A DNA stretch of 64,000 bases from Bin75 sp965200435 (GTDB lineage: Bacteria > Nitrospirota > Nitrospiria > Nitrospirales > UBA8639): NCBI GenBank assembly GCA_965200435.1, contig OZ241337.1, positions 1,860,001 to 1,924,000 of the forward strand. Reading direction: 5' to 3'. Position 1 is the first letter of the stretch. The number at the start of each line of letters is the position of its first letter. A program made the translations under genes and the position numbers. The notes beneath the pieces are model-generated. The model saw nothing but the letters and a program-made list of their open reading frames with translations. It searched no databases and had not been told where the DNA came from. Of the stretch, positions 43,187 to 51,856 are shown piece by piece.

Positions 43187-43217
43187 ACTCTCCCATTTCG
43201 AATGACATTCGTCTCTC

Positions 43218-43862
43218 GTGGCCAAGATTCTCCCAGTTCCCTCTGATCCTCCGGTGTCCTTTTTTGTTCCGATTAAGGACCTCGTTTGTCGCGGTGGACT
43301 GCTTGCCGTTGGCACGGAAAGCTCGTATGCGTTGGCTGCGTCGGTTTCGGTTTCTCAAGCCCTGGATCGCGTTGTCAGCGCGAAAGGGCGACCTGCAGGG
43401 AAACCTCTGCTTGTGTTGATCGGGGCACGGAACCAGTTGTATCCCTTGGTCGGTTCCGTGCCATCTTGGACCCACGAGTTGGTCAACGAATTCTGGCCAG
43501 GGCCGTTGACCGTGATCTTTCCCGCACAAACAGGAATTTCTCCTGTGTTGACGGCAGGGACCGGCACCATCGGAATTCGAGAGCCTTCGCCATCGTTCTT
43601 GCGGTCCTTATTACGCCACACAGGTCCGTTAACCGGAACGAGTGCCAATCGATCCGGTCAAGTTCCCTGCTTAACCGCCAAAGAGGTCGAGGCATCATTG
43701 GGCCATGATGTCGATCTGATTCTGGATACCGGACCAGCCCCGGGGAGTCGTCCCTCCACCCTTTTGAGCATGGTGGATAAGCCGACAATTCTTCGTGCTG
43801 GTCCCATTTCCGGCGAAGAGATTCAACGGGTGTTGTTGAAAGTCGGCAGAGGGTCAGTTTGA
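43218..43862 (+). CDS. tsaC: Threonylcarbamoyl-AMP synthase (Sua5/YciO/YrdC family)
   Basis: A 214-residue YrdC-domain protein that makes threonylcarbamoyl-AMP from threonine, bicarbonate and ATP for t6A37 of tRNAs decoding ANN codons. Motifs: GGLLAVGTESSYALAA, KGRPAGKPLLVLI (the KRxxxxP-type ATP segment), FWPGPLTVIF and TGTSANRSGQ. Start GTG 43218. The partner TsaD is encoded at 61375. Confidence 0.88.
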   Translation: MAKILPVPSDPPVSFFVPIKDLVCRGGLLAVGTESSYALAASVSVSQALDRVVSAKGRPAGKPLLVLIGARNQLYPLVGSVPSWTHELVNEFWPGPLTVIFPAQTGISPVLTAGTGTIGIREPSPSFLRSLLRHTGPLTGTSANRSGQVPCLTAKEVEASLGHDVDLILDTGPAPGSRPSTLLSMVDKPTILRAGPISGEEIQRVLLKVGRGSV

Positions 43863-43887
43863 ACCTTTGGCTGCTGAAATAAACTTC

Positions 43888-43934
43888 TTGATTCAGGCTA
43901 GAGACGGTTATAAGATCATATCTTTTCACCGTCT
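43888..43934 (+). promoter_or_regulatory. Promoter with an overlapping hairpin, upstream of the poly-G lipoprotein gene
   Basis: TTGATT (43888-43893), 17-bp spacer, TAAGAT (43911-43916). A two-part hairpin overlaps the -10 and start region: AGACGGT (43902-43908) with ACCGTCT (43928-43934), and AAGAT with ATCTT inside it. It could be an operator or a leader structure. Ribosome site AAAGGAG follows at 43941-43947. Confidence 0.4.
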
Positions 43935-43955
43935 TCAGTAGAAAGGAGCCTATTC

Positions 43956-44884
43956 ATGAAACATGTTTTAGGGGGGATCACACTCAGCGTCAGTCTGTTG
44001 TTAAGTGCTTGTGTGGGGGGGGGGGGGGGGCAAGTCCCTCGAGGGACCCAGGGGGATTATTTAGTGAGAATCCCCGGTTGATGCGTCTGGAAAATATCCT
44101 TGAAAGTGCTGATACCTTGAACTTCTCCAACCTCTACGGCCAGTATTCCGTCTCCGTCCGAGGTCGCCCTGTCAGCGACCGATTCATAGGCATGGCGTCT
44201 TGTGCCGGTACGCGCTGCGTCCTTGAGGACGCGGATGGCGAGGAAACCGAAATCGACTTAAAGCAGGACTTAATTGACCCATCCGTCACCATTGACGAGG
44301 TGAACCTCGACGAGCGAGCCGGGTTTGATACTGCCACTATCATAGGTCGAGTGGACGTCTTGGATCTCTCGGAAAGTGTGTCTGACCTCACGGTGACCAC
44401 CGTCCCCAGCGCCTATACCTTTGGGTTCTGGGGAAACCACGGTAGCGCAGGCGTGATCCTCGCCAATGGCCCCATAGCCGGACAAACCGACACTGGCATT
44501 TCTTTCAGCGGTACCGGCAGCGCGGCGGGAGCCTATGCCTGGGGCGAGACCTCCGGCACGAATCCCACCGGTCTCGGAAGCGCGACGTGGCGCGGGGTGG
44601 TCGAGGCGGTCTCGACTCAGACGTTCGAGCGACATCAGGGCACCTCCACGCTCACGATCCCGGATCTGTCGATGCCCCTGGTCGGAATCGAGATTGAGGT
44701 GCCCGGTCACAATATCGGTTCCCCTGCCTGGGACAGTATTCCCCTCAGGAACGGGTCCTTCGCCGTGGGTGCCCGTGGGCGGGATCTGTTGGAAGGAGCC
44801 TTCTATGGGGAGGGGCACGAGGAAACGTACGGCTTGTTCGATACCGGTGACTATGTCGGTGCGTTCGGCGCGATGCAAGAGTAG
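43956..44884 (+). CDS. Surface lipoprotein with TbpB/fHbp-like barrel, start and body out of frame at a 16-G tract
   Basis: ATG 43956 opens a lipoprotein leader (ITLSVSLLLSAC) and Val-polyGly encoded by 16 consecutive G (44015-44030). In this frame translation stops after 41 codons. The other frame continues from the tract to TAG 44884 as about 280 residues rich in Gly/Ser/Thr, ending with GAFYGEGHEE and VGAFGAM, the pattern of the 8-strand barrel of transferrin-binding protein B-like and factor H-binding lipoproteins. With 17 or 14 G the two parts join into about 309 residues. This looks like a phase-variable, presently off, surface lipoprotein. Ligand unknown. Confidence 0.7.
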
Positions 44885-44913
44885 AAGAAATAACATGATG
44901 GCGCGACACTCAC

Positions 44914-45061
44914 TAAGGAACCTCTGATTTCGTGTGATAGCGAGATGCAGGGCCAGGCGTCCCGGAGCGAAACCCGAAGCGTATCAGAGGGAGAGGTGAG
45001 GGTTGAGCGAGGACACCACGCAGCCATGCGTTCGATCGTGCATTAAATCAGAGGTGCCCGA
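44914..45061 (+). repeat. 144-bp palindromic repeat, copy 4
   Basis: Left TA-AGGAACCTCTGATT at 44914; right end AATCAGAGGTGCCC followed by GA in place of TA. It begins 29 bp after the lipoprotein stop, the same orientation relative to the upstream gene as the other copies. Very similar to copy 5 through most of its length. Confidence 0.85.
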
Positions 45062-45151
45062 GTGGCGGTGACGCTAGTCGGTGCATCGGGGGTGGGGAGG
45101 TGTGCATGGACTCCTCCATGATGTTGAGTTGACCGTCGCGCCATGTTTGGT

Positions 45152-45294
45152 TCATGACTCCACGAGTCTGACAATGGCGAAGGTCAGGCCGGCATTGGCG
45201 ACCACAATGCCAATGGTCACTTTCAACGTGGTCTTCAAGTCGGAGTGTGGCAAAATCGAGATAGAGATGCTGCGTCGATTGTTCCCCTCGTTAT
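45152..45294 (-). pseudogene. Remnant of a small coiled-coil membrane-tail protein
   Basis: On the minus strand an open stretch ends in SDLKTTLKVTIGIVVANAGL and a few more residues before TGA at 45152. This looks like the C-terminal anchor of DUF1640-like coiled-coil proteins; the rest is missing, with a stop just upstream. The remaining gap to ltaE (45061-45482) shows no other gene. Confidence 0.3.
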
Positions 45295-45482
45295 CTCAAG
45301 GCAGGCACTAAAATCTCCCATGGGCGTGGCGCGTAAATTGGATGGGCTCCTCGGGGTCAATTCGTACTCGGGGAAAGTGGGTGCTGGCCCAAGACCCAAA
45401 AATCTGGCCTCTTGTCCCTGTAGAGGACTGCTGTAGAATAAAGAAAGGAATTGCGTTTGCATTCCTCAGGGGAAAATCTGCG

Positions 45483-46514
45483 ATGATTGACCTGCGAAGC
45501 GATACGGTCACCAAGCCGACTTCAGGCATGAGAGAAGCTATGGCGCAAGCTGAGGTCGGCGATGACGTGTATGGTGAAGATCCGACGGTCAATGCCTTGG
45601 AAGCTCTGTCTGCTCGCTTGTTGGGGAAAGACGCAGCCCTGTTTGTGCCCACCGGGGTCATGGCGAATCAACTGTGCCTTCGTCTTCATACCCATCCGGG
45701 AGACGAGGTGATTGTGGAAGGCACGGCTCATCTTATTCGTTATGAAGGGGGATCAGCCTCAGCCTTGTCGCAAGTCCAATTATGCTGCATTGAAGGAAAC
45801 CGGGGTCTGTTGACGGCGGACCGCGTTCTGGCGGCAATCCGGCCTAAAGACGTCCACAATCCGCCGACAACGCTGCTTTGCCTGGAACAAACACACAATT
45901 TTGGAGGAGGTTCGGTCTATCCCCTGTCCACGATCCGAGAGATGACGAAGTTAGCGGGGGACCAGGGTCTTGCGTTGCATTTGGACGGCGCACGATTGTT
46001 CAATGCCGCGGTGGCTTCCGGGGTGTCCGCCGCCGAGTTTGCGCAACCGTTCGATACCGTGTCGTTCTGCCTGTCCAAGGGGTTGGGGGCTCCGGTGGGT
46101 TCCTTGATCGCGTCGACCCGTGACAGGATTACCAAACTCCGGCGCTTGCGAAAGATGTTCGGCGGAGGCATGCGGCAAGCGGGCATTCTCGCGGCCGCAG
46201 GCATTTATGCCTTGGAATACCACGTTGCCCGGCTTCAAGAAGACCACGACAACGCCAAAAATTTCGCTTTGCAACTGCAACAGATCCCGACGGTGTACGT
46301 TGAACCCGACCACGTCGAGACGAACATCGTTGCGTTTGAAGTCGTGCGAAGCGATCTCTCGACGCAAGAATTGCTCCAAGCGTTCAGGGAAGCCGGGGTC
46401 CTGCTGAATGCCGTCGGGGAGCATCTGTTTCGTGCAGTGACCCATTTGGACGTGTCGAATGCAGACGTGGAACAGGCGACCCGGACGATCGGCAAAGTGC
46501 TGACAAATGCCTAA
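45483..46514 (+). CDS. ltaE: Low-specificity L-threonine aldolase
   Basis: A 343-residue PLP enzyme (fold type I) splitting threonine to glycine and acetaldehyde. N-terminus MIDLRSDTVTKPTSGMREAM, AEVGDDVYGEDPTVNALE, and PLP lysine in SFCLSKGLGAPVGS (near residue 200). Start ATG 45483 set by homology. The TAA stop is shared with the left end of a 144-bp repeat. Confidence 0.95.
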   Translation: MIDLRSDTVTKPTSGMREAMAQAEVGDDVYGEDPTVNALEALSARLLGKDAALFVPTGVMANQLCLRLHTHPGDEVIVEGTAHLIRYEGGSASALSQVQLCCIEGNRGLLTADRVLAAIRPKDVHNPPTTLLCLEQTHNFGGGSVYPLSTIREMTKLAGDQGLALHLDGARLFNAAVASGVSAAEFAQPFDTVSFCLSKGLGAPVGSLIASTRDRITKLRRLRKMFGGGMRQAGILAAAGIYALEYHVARLQEDHDNAKNFALQLQQIPTVYVEPDHVETNIVAFEVVRSDLSTQELLQAFREAGVLLNAVGEHLFRAVTHLDVSNADVEQATRTIGKVLTNA

Positions 46515-46659
46515 GGAACCTCTGATTTCGTGTGATAGCGAGATGCAGGGCTAGGCGTCCCGGAGCGAAGCCCGAAGCGTATCCGAGAGAGAGGTGAGGG
46601 TTGAGCGAGGACACCACGCAGCCATGCGCTCGATCGTGCACGAAATCAGAGGTTCCCTA
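46512..46659 (+). repeat. 144-bp palindromic repeat, copy 5 (stop codon of ltaE)
   Basis: Intact TA at both ends (46512-46513 and 46658-46659), ends AGGAACCTCTGATT and AATCAGAGGTTCCC. The left TA plus A is the ltaE TAA. The next 88 bases to 46747 hold nothing recognisable. Confidence 0.85.
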
Positions 46660-46747
46660 AGACGACTCAGGGCCTTCAGTGGTCCTTGGCCTGAGAATAG
46701 ACGGACGACCACGGATCTGGCATGCAGAATTGACACAAACGAAGATT

Positions 46748-46954
46748 ATGGCAACACGCGATCGAGATTGGCCGGGGTTTACGGTTTGGTTCTTTTGCCC
46801 TGTCTGTGAGCGTCTTTGGACGCATCAAGGTTCGGACGTGGTCGCCTTGGACCGTAACCTTGCCTTGGGCCCGGCGACTGCCGGTGAAGGGATTCACAGT
46901 CAAACGTGTGTGAATTGTGATGGGTCCCAAAAGGCTTCTGCGGCGGAGATTTGA
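46748..46954 (+). CDS. Small zinc-ribbon-like protein, 68 aa
   Basis: A 68-residue frame from ATG 46748 with CPVCER and CVNCDG, two CxxC pairs about 38 residues apart that could hold zinc. The Shine-Dalgarno is weak. The frame is open upstream, but homology cannot be judged. It converges on the gene at 46971. Function unknown. Confidence 0.45.
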   Translation: MATRDRDWPGFTVWFFCPVCERLWTHQGSDVVALDRNLALGPATAGEGIHSQTCVNCDGSQKASAAEI

Positions 46955-46970
46955 CCGGTCTGCCCACCTG

Positions 46971-47393
46971 CTATTCCAAGGGAACGGCTTTCCCCTGAAG
47001 GTCGGTTTCCCCGTCCTTCACCGTTGTTTTTTCCAAGGTCCATTCCAGAGGAGTAATCGTGAGGACGTGTCCCTTCAAGGTATGAAACTCACCTTGTGAG
47101 AGCACGAGCCGGCCGCTCTCTTCCAGGGTCATGTGGAGGATTTCCCTCCCGCTGTCCTGATGCCGCATCACCAGACTCGTGAGGCTTTTTTCCAGTGAAT
47201 AGGCTTGGCCTTCATTAATCGCCAACGTGCTGTTGGTGAGTTTTGCCGGCATCTTTCCATTATCGAAGAGAGCAAAATTGACTTTTGGGAATCCTCCCGA
47301 AGGTCTCGGCTCGATTTCGATCTGCGGCACGCCTTCGACTTCGATCGTGCCGTTGCTGTTCCGGTACAGATGAGGTCCGATTTGAATGTCCAT
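46971..47393 (-). CDS. Hypothetical protein downstream of comM
   Basis: A 140-residue soluble protein without signal peptide, helices or cysteines. It is predominantly beta (ILHMTLEESGRLVLSQGEF; GHVLTITPLEWTLEKTTV). ATG at 47393 (MDIQIGPHLY) is 8 bp from the comM stop, so the two are probably cotranscribed. Family not recognised. Confidence 0.6.
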   Translation of the reverse strand: MDIQIGPHLYRNSNGTIEVEGVPQIEIEPRPSGGFPKVNFALFDNGKMPAKLTNSTLAINEGQAYSLEKSLTSLVMRHQDSGREILHMTLEESGRLVLSQGEFHTLKGHVLTITPLEWTLEKTTVKDGETDLQGKAVPLE

Positions 47394-47400
47394 GCAAGTC

Positions 47401-48924
47401 CTACGTGATTGTGCGGTCCAGGTTCCGGTATTGTATGGCCTCGGCCAGATGTGACGGCTCGATAGCCTCTGAGTCTGCCAAATCTGCAATCGTTCGTGCA
47501 ACACGAAGTATCCGCCCATAGGCTCGCGCCGAAAATCCCAGTCTGGTGACGGCCTGATCCAGAAGCGCCTTGCCGGTTTGGTCGATCCGGCAATAGGTCT
47601 TCATGTGTCTGGGTTTGAGTTGGGCGTTGGCAAACAGCCTGTCGGTTTTATACCGATTCGCCTGGATATGCCGGGCATCGGCCACGCGTTTCTGAATGGA
47701 GGCAGAAACCTCAGCCGATTGATCGTGCCCCAGGTCCGAAACCGGAACCGCGGGCACCTCCACGTGAATGTCGAGCCGGTCCCGAAGTGGGCCTGAAAGC
47801 CGGCCCTGATATCGTCTGATCTGGTGGGGGGGACAGATACAGTCTCGTGTCCTGTCGCCGTGGTACCCGCATGGACAAGGGTTCATGGCGACGACTAACA
47901 TGAATCGCGCCGGATATTGAAGCGACGCGTTGACCCGCGTGACGGTCACGGTCCCTTCTTCGAGGGGCTGTCGCAGCCCATCCATGACCGACCGCTTGAA
48001 TTCCAGAACTTCATCCAGAAATAACACGCCGTTATGCGCCAACGACACTTCGCCGGGTTTGGGAATGGTGCCTCCTCCGATGAGACCCGCCTCCGAGATA
48101 TTATGGTGTGGGGCGCGAAAGGGTCTGGTGGTGAGCAGCGATTGGTGTTTGTGCAGGATGCCGGCCACGCTATGGACCCTGGTGGTTTCCAGGGCCTCCT
48201 GTATGCTGAGGTCGGGTAGAATCCCGGGAAGGCGTTGGGCCAACATGGTTTTCCCGGAACCCGGCGGGCCGACCAGGAGCACGTTGTGTCCGCCGGCTGC
48301 GGCGACTTCCAACGCGCGTTTGGCGTGAAACTGGCCACGGACCTCTGAGAAATCTTCTTCCGGTGGGGGCGAGGCCCGGAAAAACGAGTGTGGGTCTACG
48401 ATGATCCGGGCGAGAGGTTCTTTTCCCGTTAAGGCCTCCACCACTTCGGGAAGCGTCTGTACACCGTAGACTTCGACTTGGTCAATGACGGCGGCCTCAC
48501 GCGCATTTTCGGCAGGGAGGATCAGCGCACGTTGGTTCCGGCACAACATGCCGATGGACAAGCCCCCTCTGATGGGCTTGATCCGGCCGTCCAAGGACAG
48601 TTCACCCACCAGCACGTATTGTTGAGCCGTCTCTTGGGCGATGATGCCTTCGGCCACCAATATGCCGACCGCCATGCTCAATTCGAGTCCGGCCCCTTCT
48701 TTCTTCAAACCGGCGGGAGCCAAGTTGACCGTGATTTGGGGGGGGGGAAAGGCGAAGCCGATGTTTTTCAGGGCTGCCCGGATTCGGTCCCGGCTTTCCC
48801 TGGCTGTTGCATCAGGCAGACCGACGATGGAAAATTGCGGAAGACCTCCACCGATATCAACTTCGACTTCGATCAAATGAGCGTCTAAGCCGAGCAGTCC
48901 GGCACTGACGACTTTTGCGAGCAC
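47401..48924 (-). CDS. comM: YifB/ComM-family Mg-chelatase-like AAA+ ATPase
   Basis: A 507-residue protein from GTG 48924 (VLAKVVSAGLLGLDAHLIEVEV, the standard ComM opening with ML replaced by a GTG start). N-terminal Lon-like fold, then AAA+ with Walker A GPPGSGKTM (about residues 215-223) and LFLDEVLEF, and a C-terminal zinc-finger-like part (CPCGYHGDRTRDCICPPHQI). ComM is a helicase promoting branch migration in natural transformation. The frame is open upstream to 49161, but that part is translated mini-IS sequence and not homologous. Confidence 0.92.
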   Translation of the reverse strand: MLAKVVSAGLLGLDAHLIEVEVDIGGGLPQFSIVGLPDATARESRDRIRAALKNIGFAFPPPQITVNLAPAGLKKEGAGLELSMAVGILVAEGIIAQETAQQYVLVGELSLDGRIKPIRGGLSIGMLCRNQRALILPAENAREAAVIDQVEVYGVQTLPEVVEALTGKEPLARIIVDPHSFFRASPPPEEDFSEVRGQFHAKRALEVAAAGGHNVLLVGPPGSGKTMLAQRLPGILPDLSIQEALETTRVHSVAGILHKHQSLLTTRPFRAPHHNISEAGLIGGGTIPKPGEVSLAHNGVLFLDEVLEFKRSVMDGLRQPLEEGTVTVTRVNASLQYPARFMLVVAMNPCPCGYHGDRTRDCICPPHQIRRYQGRLSGPLRDRLDIHVEVPAVPVSDLGHDQSAEVSASIQKRVADARHIQANRYKTDRLFANAQLKPRHMKTYCRIDQTGKALLDQAVTRLGFSARAYGRILRVARTIADLADSEAIEPSHLAEAIQYRNLDRTIT

Positions 48925-49004
48925 GGCTGCCTCGTGGGAGGGATGAACAAAGAGACCGAACGCAAAGGAATTATAGGGGCGGATTTCGCTGGTTTTCAAC
49001 CGAA

Positions 49005-49321
49005 TGTCTGGGTTCACCACTTTTGGCACTCGGGTCGTTGGTGAAGGAGGAATGGTCCCGGAGAGTGGCGGCTCAGGCTCCCCTCTCTTTTGTCGCTGCG
49101 CCATCCCCCGACAACAAATGTCGAGGGCGGGCTCATGGCGCTTCTTTTTTCCTGCTGTCATCCCCGACAGCTTTCATCGGGATCTGGAACCTGTAGGGCG
49201 GATGAGCGTCGCGTCATCCGACAAAGGGTTGGGGATGTCGGGTTACGCCGTGCGGCGAACCCGACCTACGGCGGTTCCTCTTTCTGTGTCGAGGAGTGCC
49301 AAAGGTTTTTGAATGTATACA
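49005..49321 (-). mobile_element. IS481-derived mini-element with perfect 5-bp target duplication
   Basis: The left IS end (minus strand, TGTATACATTC then AACCTTTGGCACTCC) lies at 49321-49280, and a diverged right end matching the last 70 bp of the IS lies at 49075-49005. Between them are a TCCCCGACAGCTTTCATCGGG hairpin region and a BIME-like palindrome (49193-49269) in place of the transposase. CCGAA at 49000-49004 and 49322-49326 is a perfect 5-bp duplication, as for the full IS copies. It occupies the gap between comM and the Kelch gene. Confidence 0.75.
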
Positions 49322-49368
49322 CCGAATGGGCTGTTTGCCTTGGGCAGTGAATGAGGGGACATAGAGGC

Positions 49369-50940
49369 ATGAAAGATGGACGCGTGATGACGACTCGGAA
49401 TAGTGCTCGACCTCTGATGCCGGACAGGAGGGCGTGGTGGTCCACGCTCATTCTGTTGCTTTCGTGTTTGCTGTGCGGAGCCATGTCCAAAGTTGCGGCC
49501 CAGGACGTGCCGCGTACGGCCGGTGAAATCGGTTCAGGCCATTGGATGACCGGGGCTCCGGCGCCGACGGCAAGGACAGAAGTAGCCGTAGCTGCGTTGG
49601 ATGGGCTGATTTACGTCGCCGGAGGGTTTGAACGGCCGAGTTCGTGGAAGATCCGGCAATCGTCCGTTAGCACCAAGGTCGAGGCCTATGATCCGGCGAC
49701 CAATCGCTGGTCTTCGAAGCCGGACCTTCCCATTGGGCTGCATCACGCCGGTGCCGCGGTACTCGATGGAGCCCTGTACGTCGTCGGTGGGTTTGCCAAA
49801 TCGGATGACACGATCTGGAGTCCGTCCGACCGGGTCTTTCGATTCGATCCATCCGGCGAAACATGGACGGAACGGGCTCCGCTCCCTACCGCGCGCGGCG
49901 GCTTGGCCGTAACGCCGTTACAGGCCAAGCTGTTTGCCGTGAGCGGCTATGATGGACAAGAGAATCCCGCAGCCGTGGAGGTCTATGATCCGGCCATCGA
50001 TCAATGGGCTCCAGTGGCGTCCTTGCCTACTCCCCGCGATCATTTGGCTGCGGTAGCGATTGGCGACACCCTGTATGCGATCGGAGGCCGGGTGCGGCTG
50101 AACTACCGGGAGAACCTGGCCACGGTGGAAGCGTATGATGCGGAATCGAATCAATGGACTCCCAAGACCGGCATGCCGACGCCCAGGAGTGGCATCGCCG
50201 CCAGTGTGCTGAACGGGTGGATCTACGTCTTTGGGGGAGAATCCGGGGAAGGGACCTTTCGTCAGAACGAACGGTATAGCGCGAGATTCAATCATTGGCA
50301 GACGATGGCGCCCATGCCAACCTCACGCCACGGATTGGGCGCCGCAGCAGTGGATGGCTACATCTACGTGTTGAGCGGTGGTCCGCGACCGGGTGGATCG
50401 CATAGCCGGCTCAATGAGATCTTTATTCCACCTTCCCCTTCTCGCCCGGTTCGATACGGACGGACGCCGGCTGCGCATATCGGGTCGGTCATGGCGCTCC
50501 TGGCCACCTTTCACGAGGCCGGGGCCTTGCCGCCGGATTCCAGCCCTGAAGCCGATCGACTCATTCATGCCTTGATCCAATTACAGTCAATGTTTCTCAA
50601 CACTCACGACCCCGTCGTGTGGAAGTTTTTTTCATCCGCATTGGCGGAGAAATTCAACGCGGAGAAGGTGGCATCGTTGACGCAATTGTTTGCCTCGACG
50701 GGCTGGACCTCGGAGACGCTTGAGGCGCTGGCGGATTATTCCATAACGCGGTCGCTGGCCGATGAGCCGCGTTTGGCGGATGCGTTCCACGACTATAACG
50801 TGACAGCCACCGATTGGAAGTTAGTCAGGCAGGTTTTCGCAAAGGCCAGGGAACGGCTTCTGAAACAGGGGAAGCAGGTGCATGCGGTGTTCGCCGCCCA
50901 ACGAGCATCCATGCCCGGCGCTCGACAAACCCCGCCCTAA
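49369..50940 (+). CDS. Secreted Kelch-repeat protein
   Basis: A 523-residue protein with a signal peptide (LILLLSCLLCGAM, cleavage near VAAQ) and six Kelch units (GLIYVAGGFE, GALYVVGGFA, TLYAIGGRV, WIYVFGGES, YIYVLSGGP and one degenerate) forming a beta-propeller to about residue 355, followed by an all-helical C-terminal region of about 150 residues without recognised family. Propellers of this type bind sugars or proteins or act as oxidases; no copper ligands were evident. ATG 49369 has GAGGGG ten bases upstream; ATG 49351 and 49387 are alternatives. Confidence 0.82.
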   Translation: MKDGRVMTTRNSARPLMPDRRAWWSTLILLLSCLLCGAMSKVAAQDVPRTAGEIGSGHWMTGAPAPTARTEVAVAALDGLIYVAGGFERPSSWKIRQSSVSTKVEAYDPATNRWSSKPDLPIGLHHAGAAVLDGALYVVGGFAKSDDTIWSPSDRVFRFDPSGETWTERAPLPTARGGLAVTPLQAKLFAVSGYDGQENPAAVEVYDPAIDQWAPVASLPTPRDHLAAVAIGDTLYAIGGRVRLNYRENLATVEAYDAESNQWTPKTGMPTPRSGIAASVLNGWIYVFGGESGEGTFRQNERYSARFNHWQTMAPMPTSRHGLGAAAVDGYIYVLSGGPRPGGSHSRLNEIFIPPSPSRPVRYGRTPAAHIGSVMALLATFHEAGALPPDSSPEADRLIHALIQLQSMFLNTHDPVVWKFFSSALAEKFNAEKVASLTQLFASTGWTSETLEALADYSITRSLADEPRLADAFHDYNVTATDWKLVRQVFAKARERLLKQGKQVHAVFAAQRASMPGARQTPP

Positions 50941-50950
50941 TCATCAGGCA

Positions 50951-51754
50951 TCATGAGATGACGCGGCTACAGCTCAAGGTGGCCGGCATTCCCGTTTGTG
51001 TTCCGGCCTTTGCGGCCCCTGGCTCTCTTCCTTTCTTTCCCGGCCCAATGCGGATAAAGCAGAGCGGGTCGCCGACGATGGCGGTAGGGTAAAGTTGTTC
51101 TTCGATGTGAAACGGGATCCGATTGAGGGAGAGCCAATTCGTCATCCACGTGACTTCTTCCGCCGTAGTGGAGAGAAGTCCCGGACGTGAGAGTTTGGGC
51201 AAACACGCATCCAAGAGATTCCGGATGTGGATTCGCTCCTGTTGAAACGCCACGGGATCGAATCGCACGGGGTCGGCTCGTCCATAGGATAACGCCGAGG
51301 TTTCCGGAAAACATTCGGGATCATTGAGCACGCTGGCCATCCAGAGGTGATCGAAGGTGCCACGGGCCGTTTGGGCACCGGTCGCCTGAATGGTAAACGG
51401 CAAGCCATGACACGCCTGGTTGAGAATGTGCACTTCCGATTCCCGAAGATTATATGCCTCGACGGTCCGGTTCATATCAAGCGTTTCTGCCACCATCATG
51501 GGCAGTTCGGCCACCCCTGCTCCCACGTAGAGGCTTCTTCCCTTTTGAGAGAGCCTCCGTTTGAGCGCTTTGGCGATCCTGACTCCCATCGTTTGGCATT
51601 TTTTCTTATGGGCTTTCCAAAAGACCTCACCGCCTTCCTCGCAATAAATGTCGCCAAGCCCGCCATAGTCAAGCTTGGAAAAGACGTCCCGGATCACTTG
51701 CGTCGTTCCGATTCGAAAGGCTTGGTCGTTGGGATTTCGCGTGTTCGACGGCAT
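50951..51754 (-). CDS. Hypothetical protein with possible Rossmann-like core
   Basis: A 267-residue soluble protein. RSLYVGAGVAELPMMVAET resembles the first strand and glycine loop of a methyltransferase-type Rossmann fold, followed by VEAYNLRESEVHILN; a catalytic motif is not evident. The C-terminus ends in a basic, Gly/Ala-rich tail. It is divergent from kdsD (102 bp between starts) and convergent with the Kelch gene. Family not recognised. Confidence 0.6.
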   Translation of the reverse strand: MPSNTRNPNDQAFRIGTTQVIRDVFSKLDYGGLGDIYCEEGGEVFWKAHKKKCQTMGVRIAKALKRRLSQKGRSLYVGAGVAELPMMVAETLDMNRTVEAYNLRESEVHILNQACHGLPFTIQATGAQTARGTFDHLWMASVLNDPECFPETSALSYGRADPVRFDPVAFQQERIHIRNLLDACLPKLSRPGLLSTTAEEVTWMTNWLSLNRIPFHIEEQLYPTAIVGDPLCFIRIGPGKKGREPGAAKAGTQTGMPATLSCSRVIS

Positions 51755-51856
51755 GGTACTGGTTGTCCTCCGGGTTTCAAAGCAGGCCGGACCGGTTATA
51801 TAGTAAAATCACTTACGTTTAAAATCCTATATGGCGTTGACTACGATTCAGGGAAT

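Noticed and set aside
45081..45311. 76-codon plus-strand frame after repeat copy 4
   Set aside because: No ribosome site or domain; the minus strand instead holds a recognisable membrane-tail fragment.
15275..46659. CRISPR interpretation of the dispersed repeats
   Set aside because: Copies are single, kilobases apart and palindromic end to end, with no spacers or cas genes.
48925..49161. N-terminal extension of the comM frame by about 79 residues
   Set aside because: ComM homology starts exactly at GTG 48924; the extension translates mini-IS sequence and intergenic DNA.
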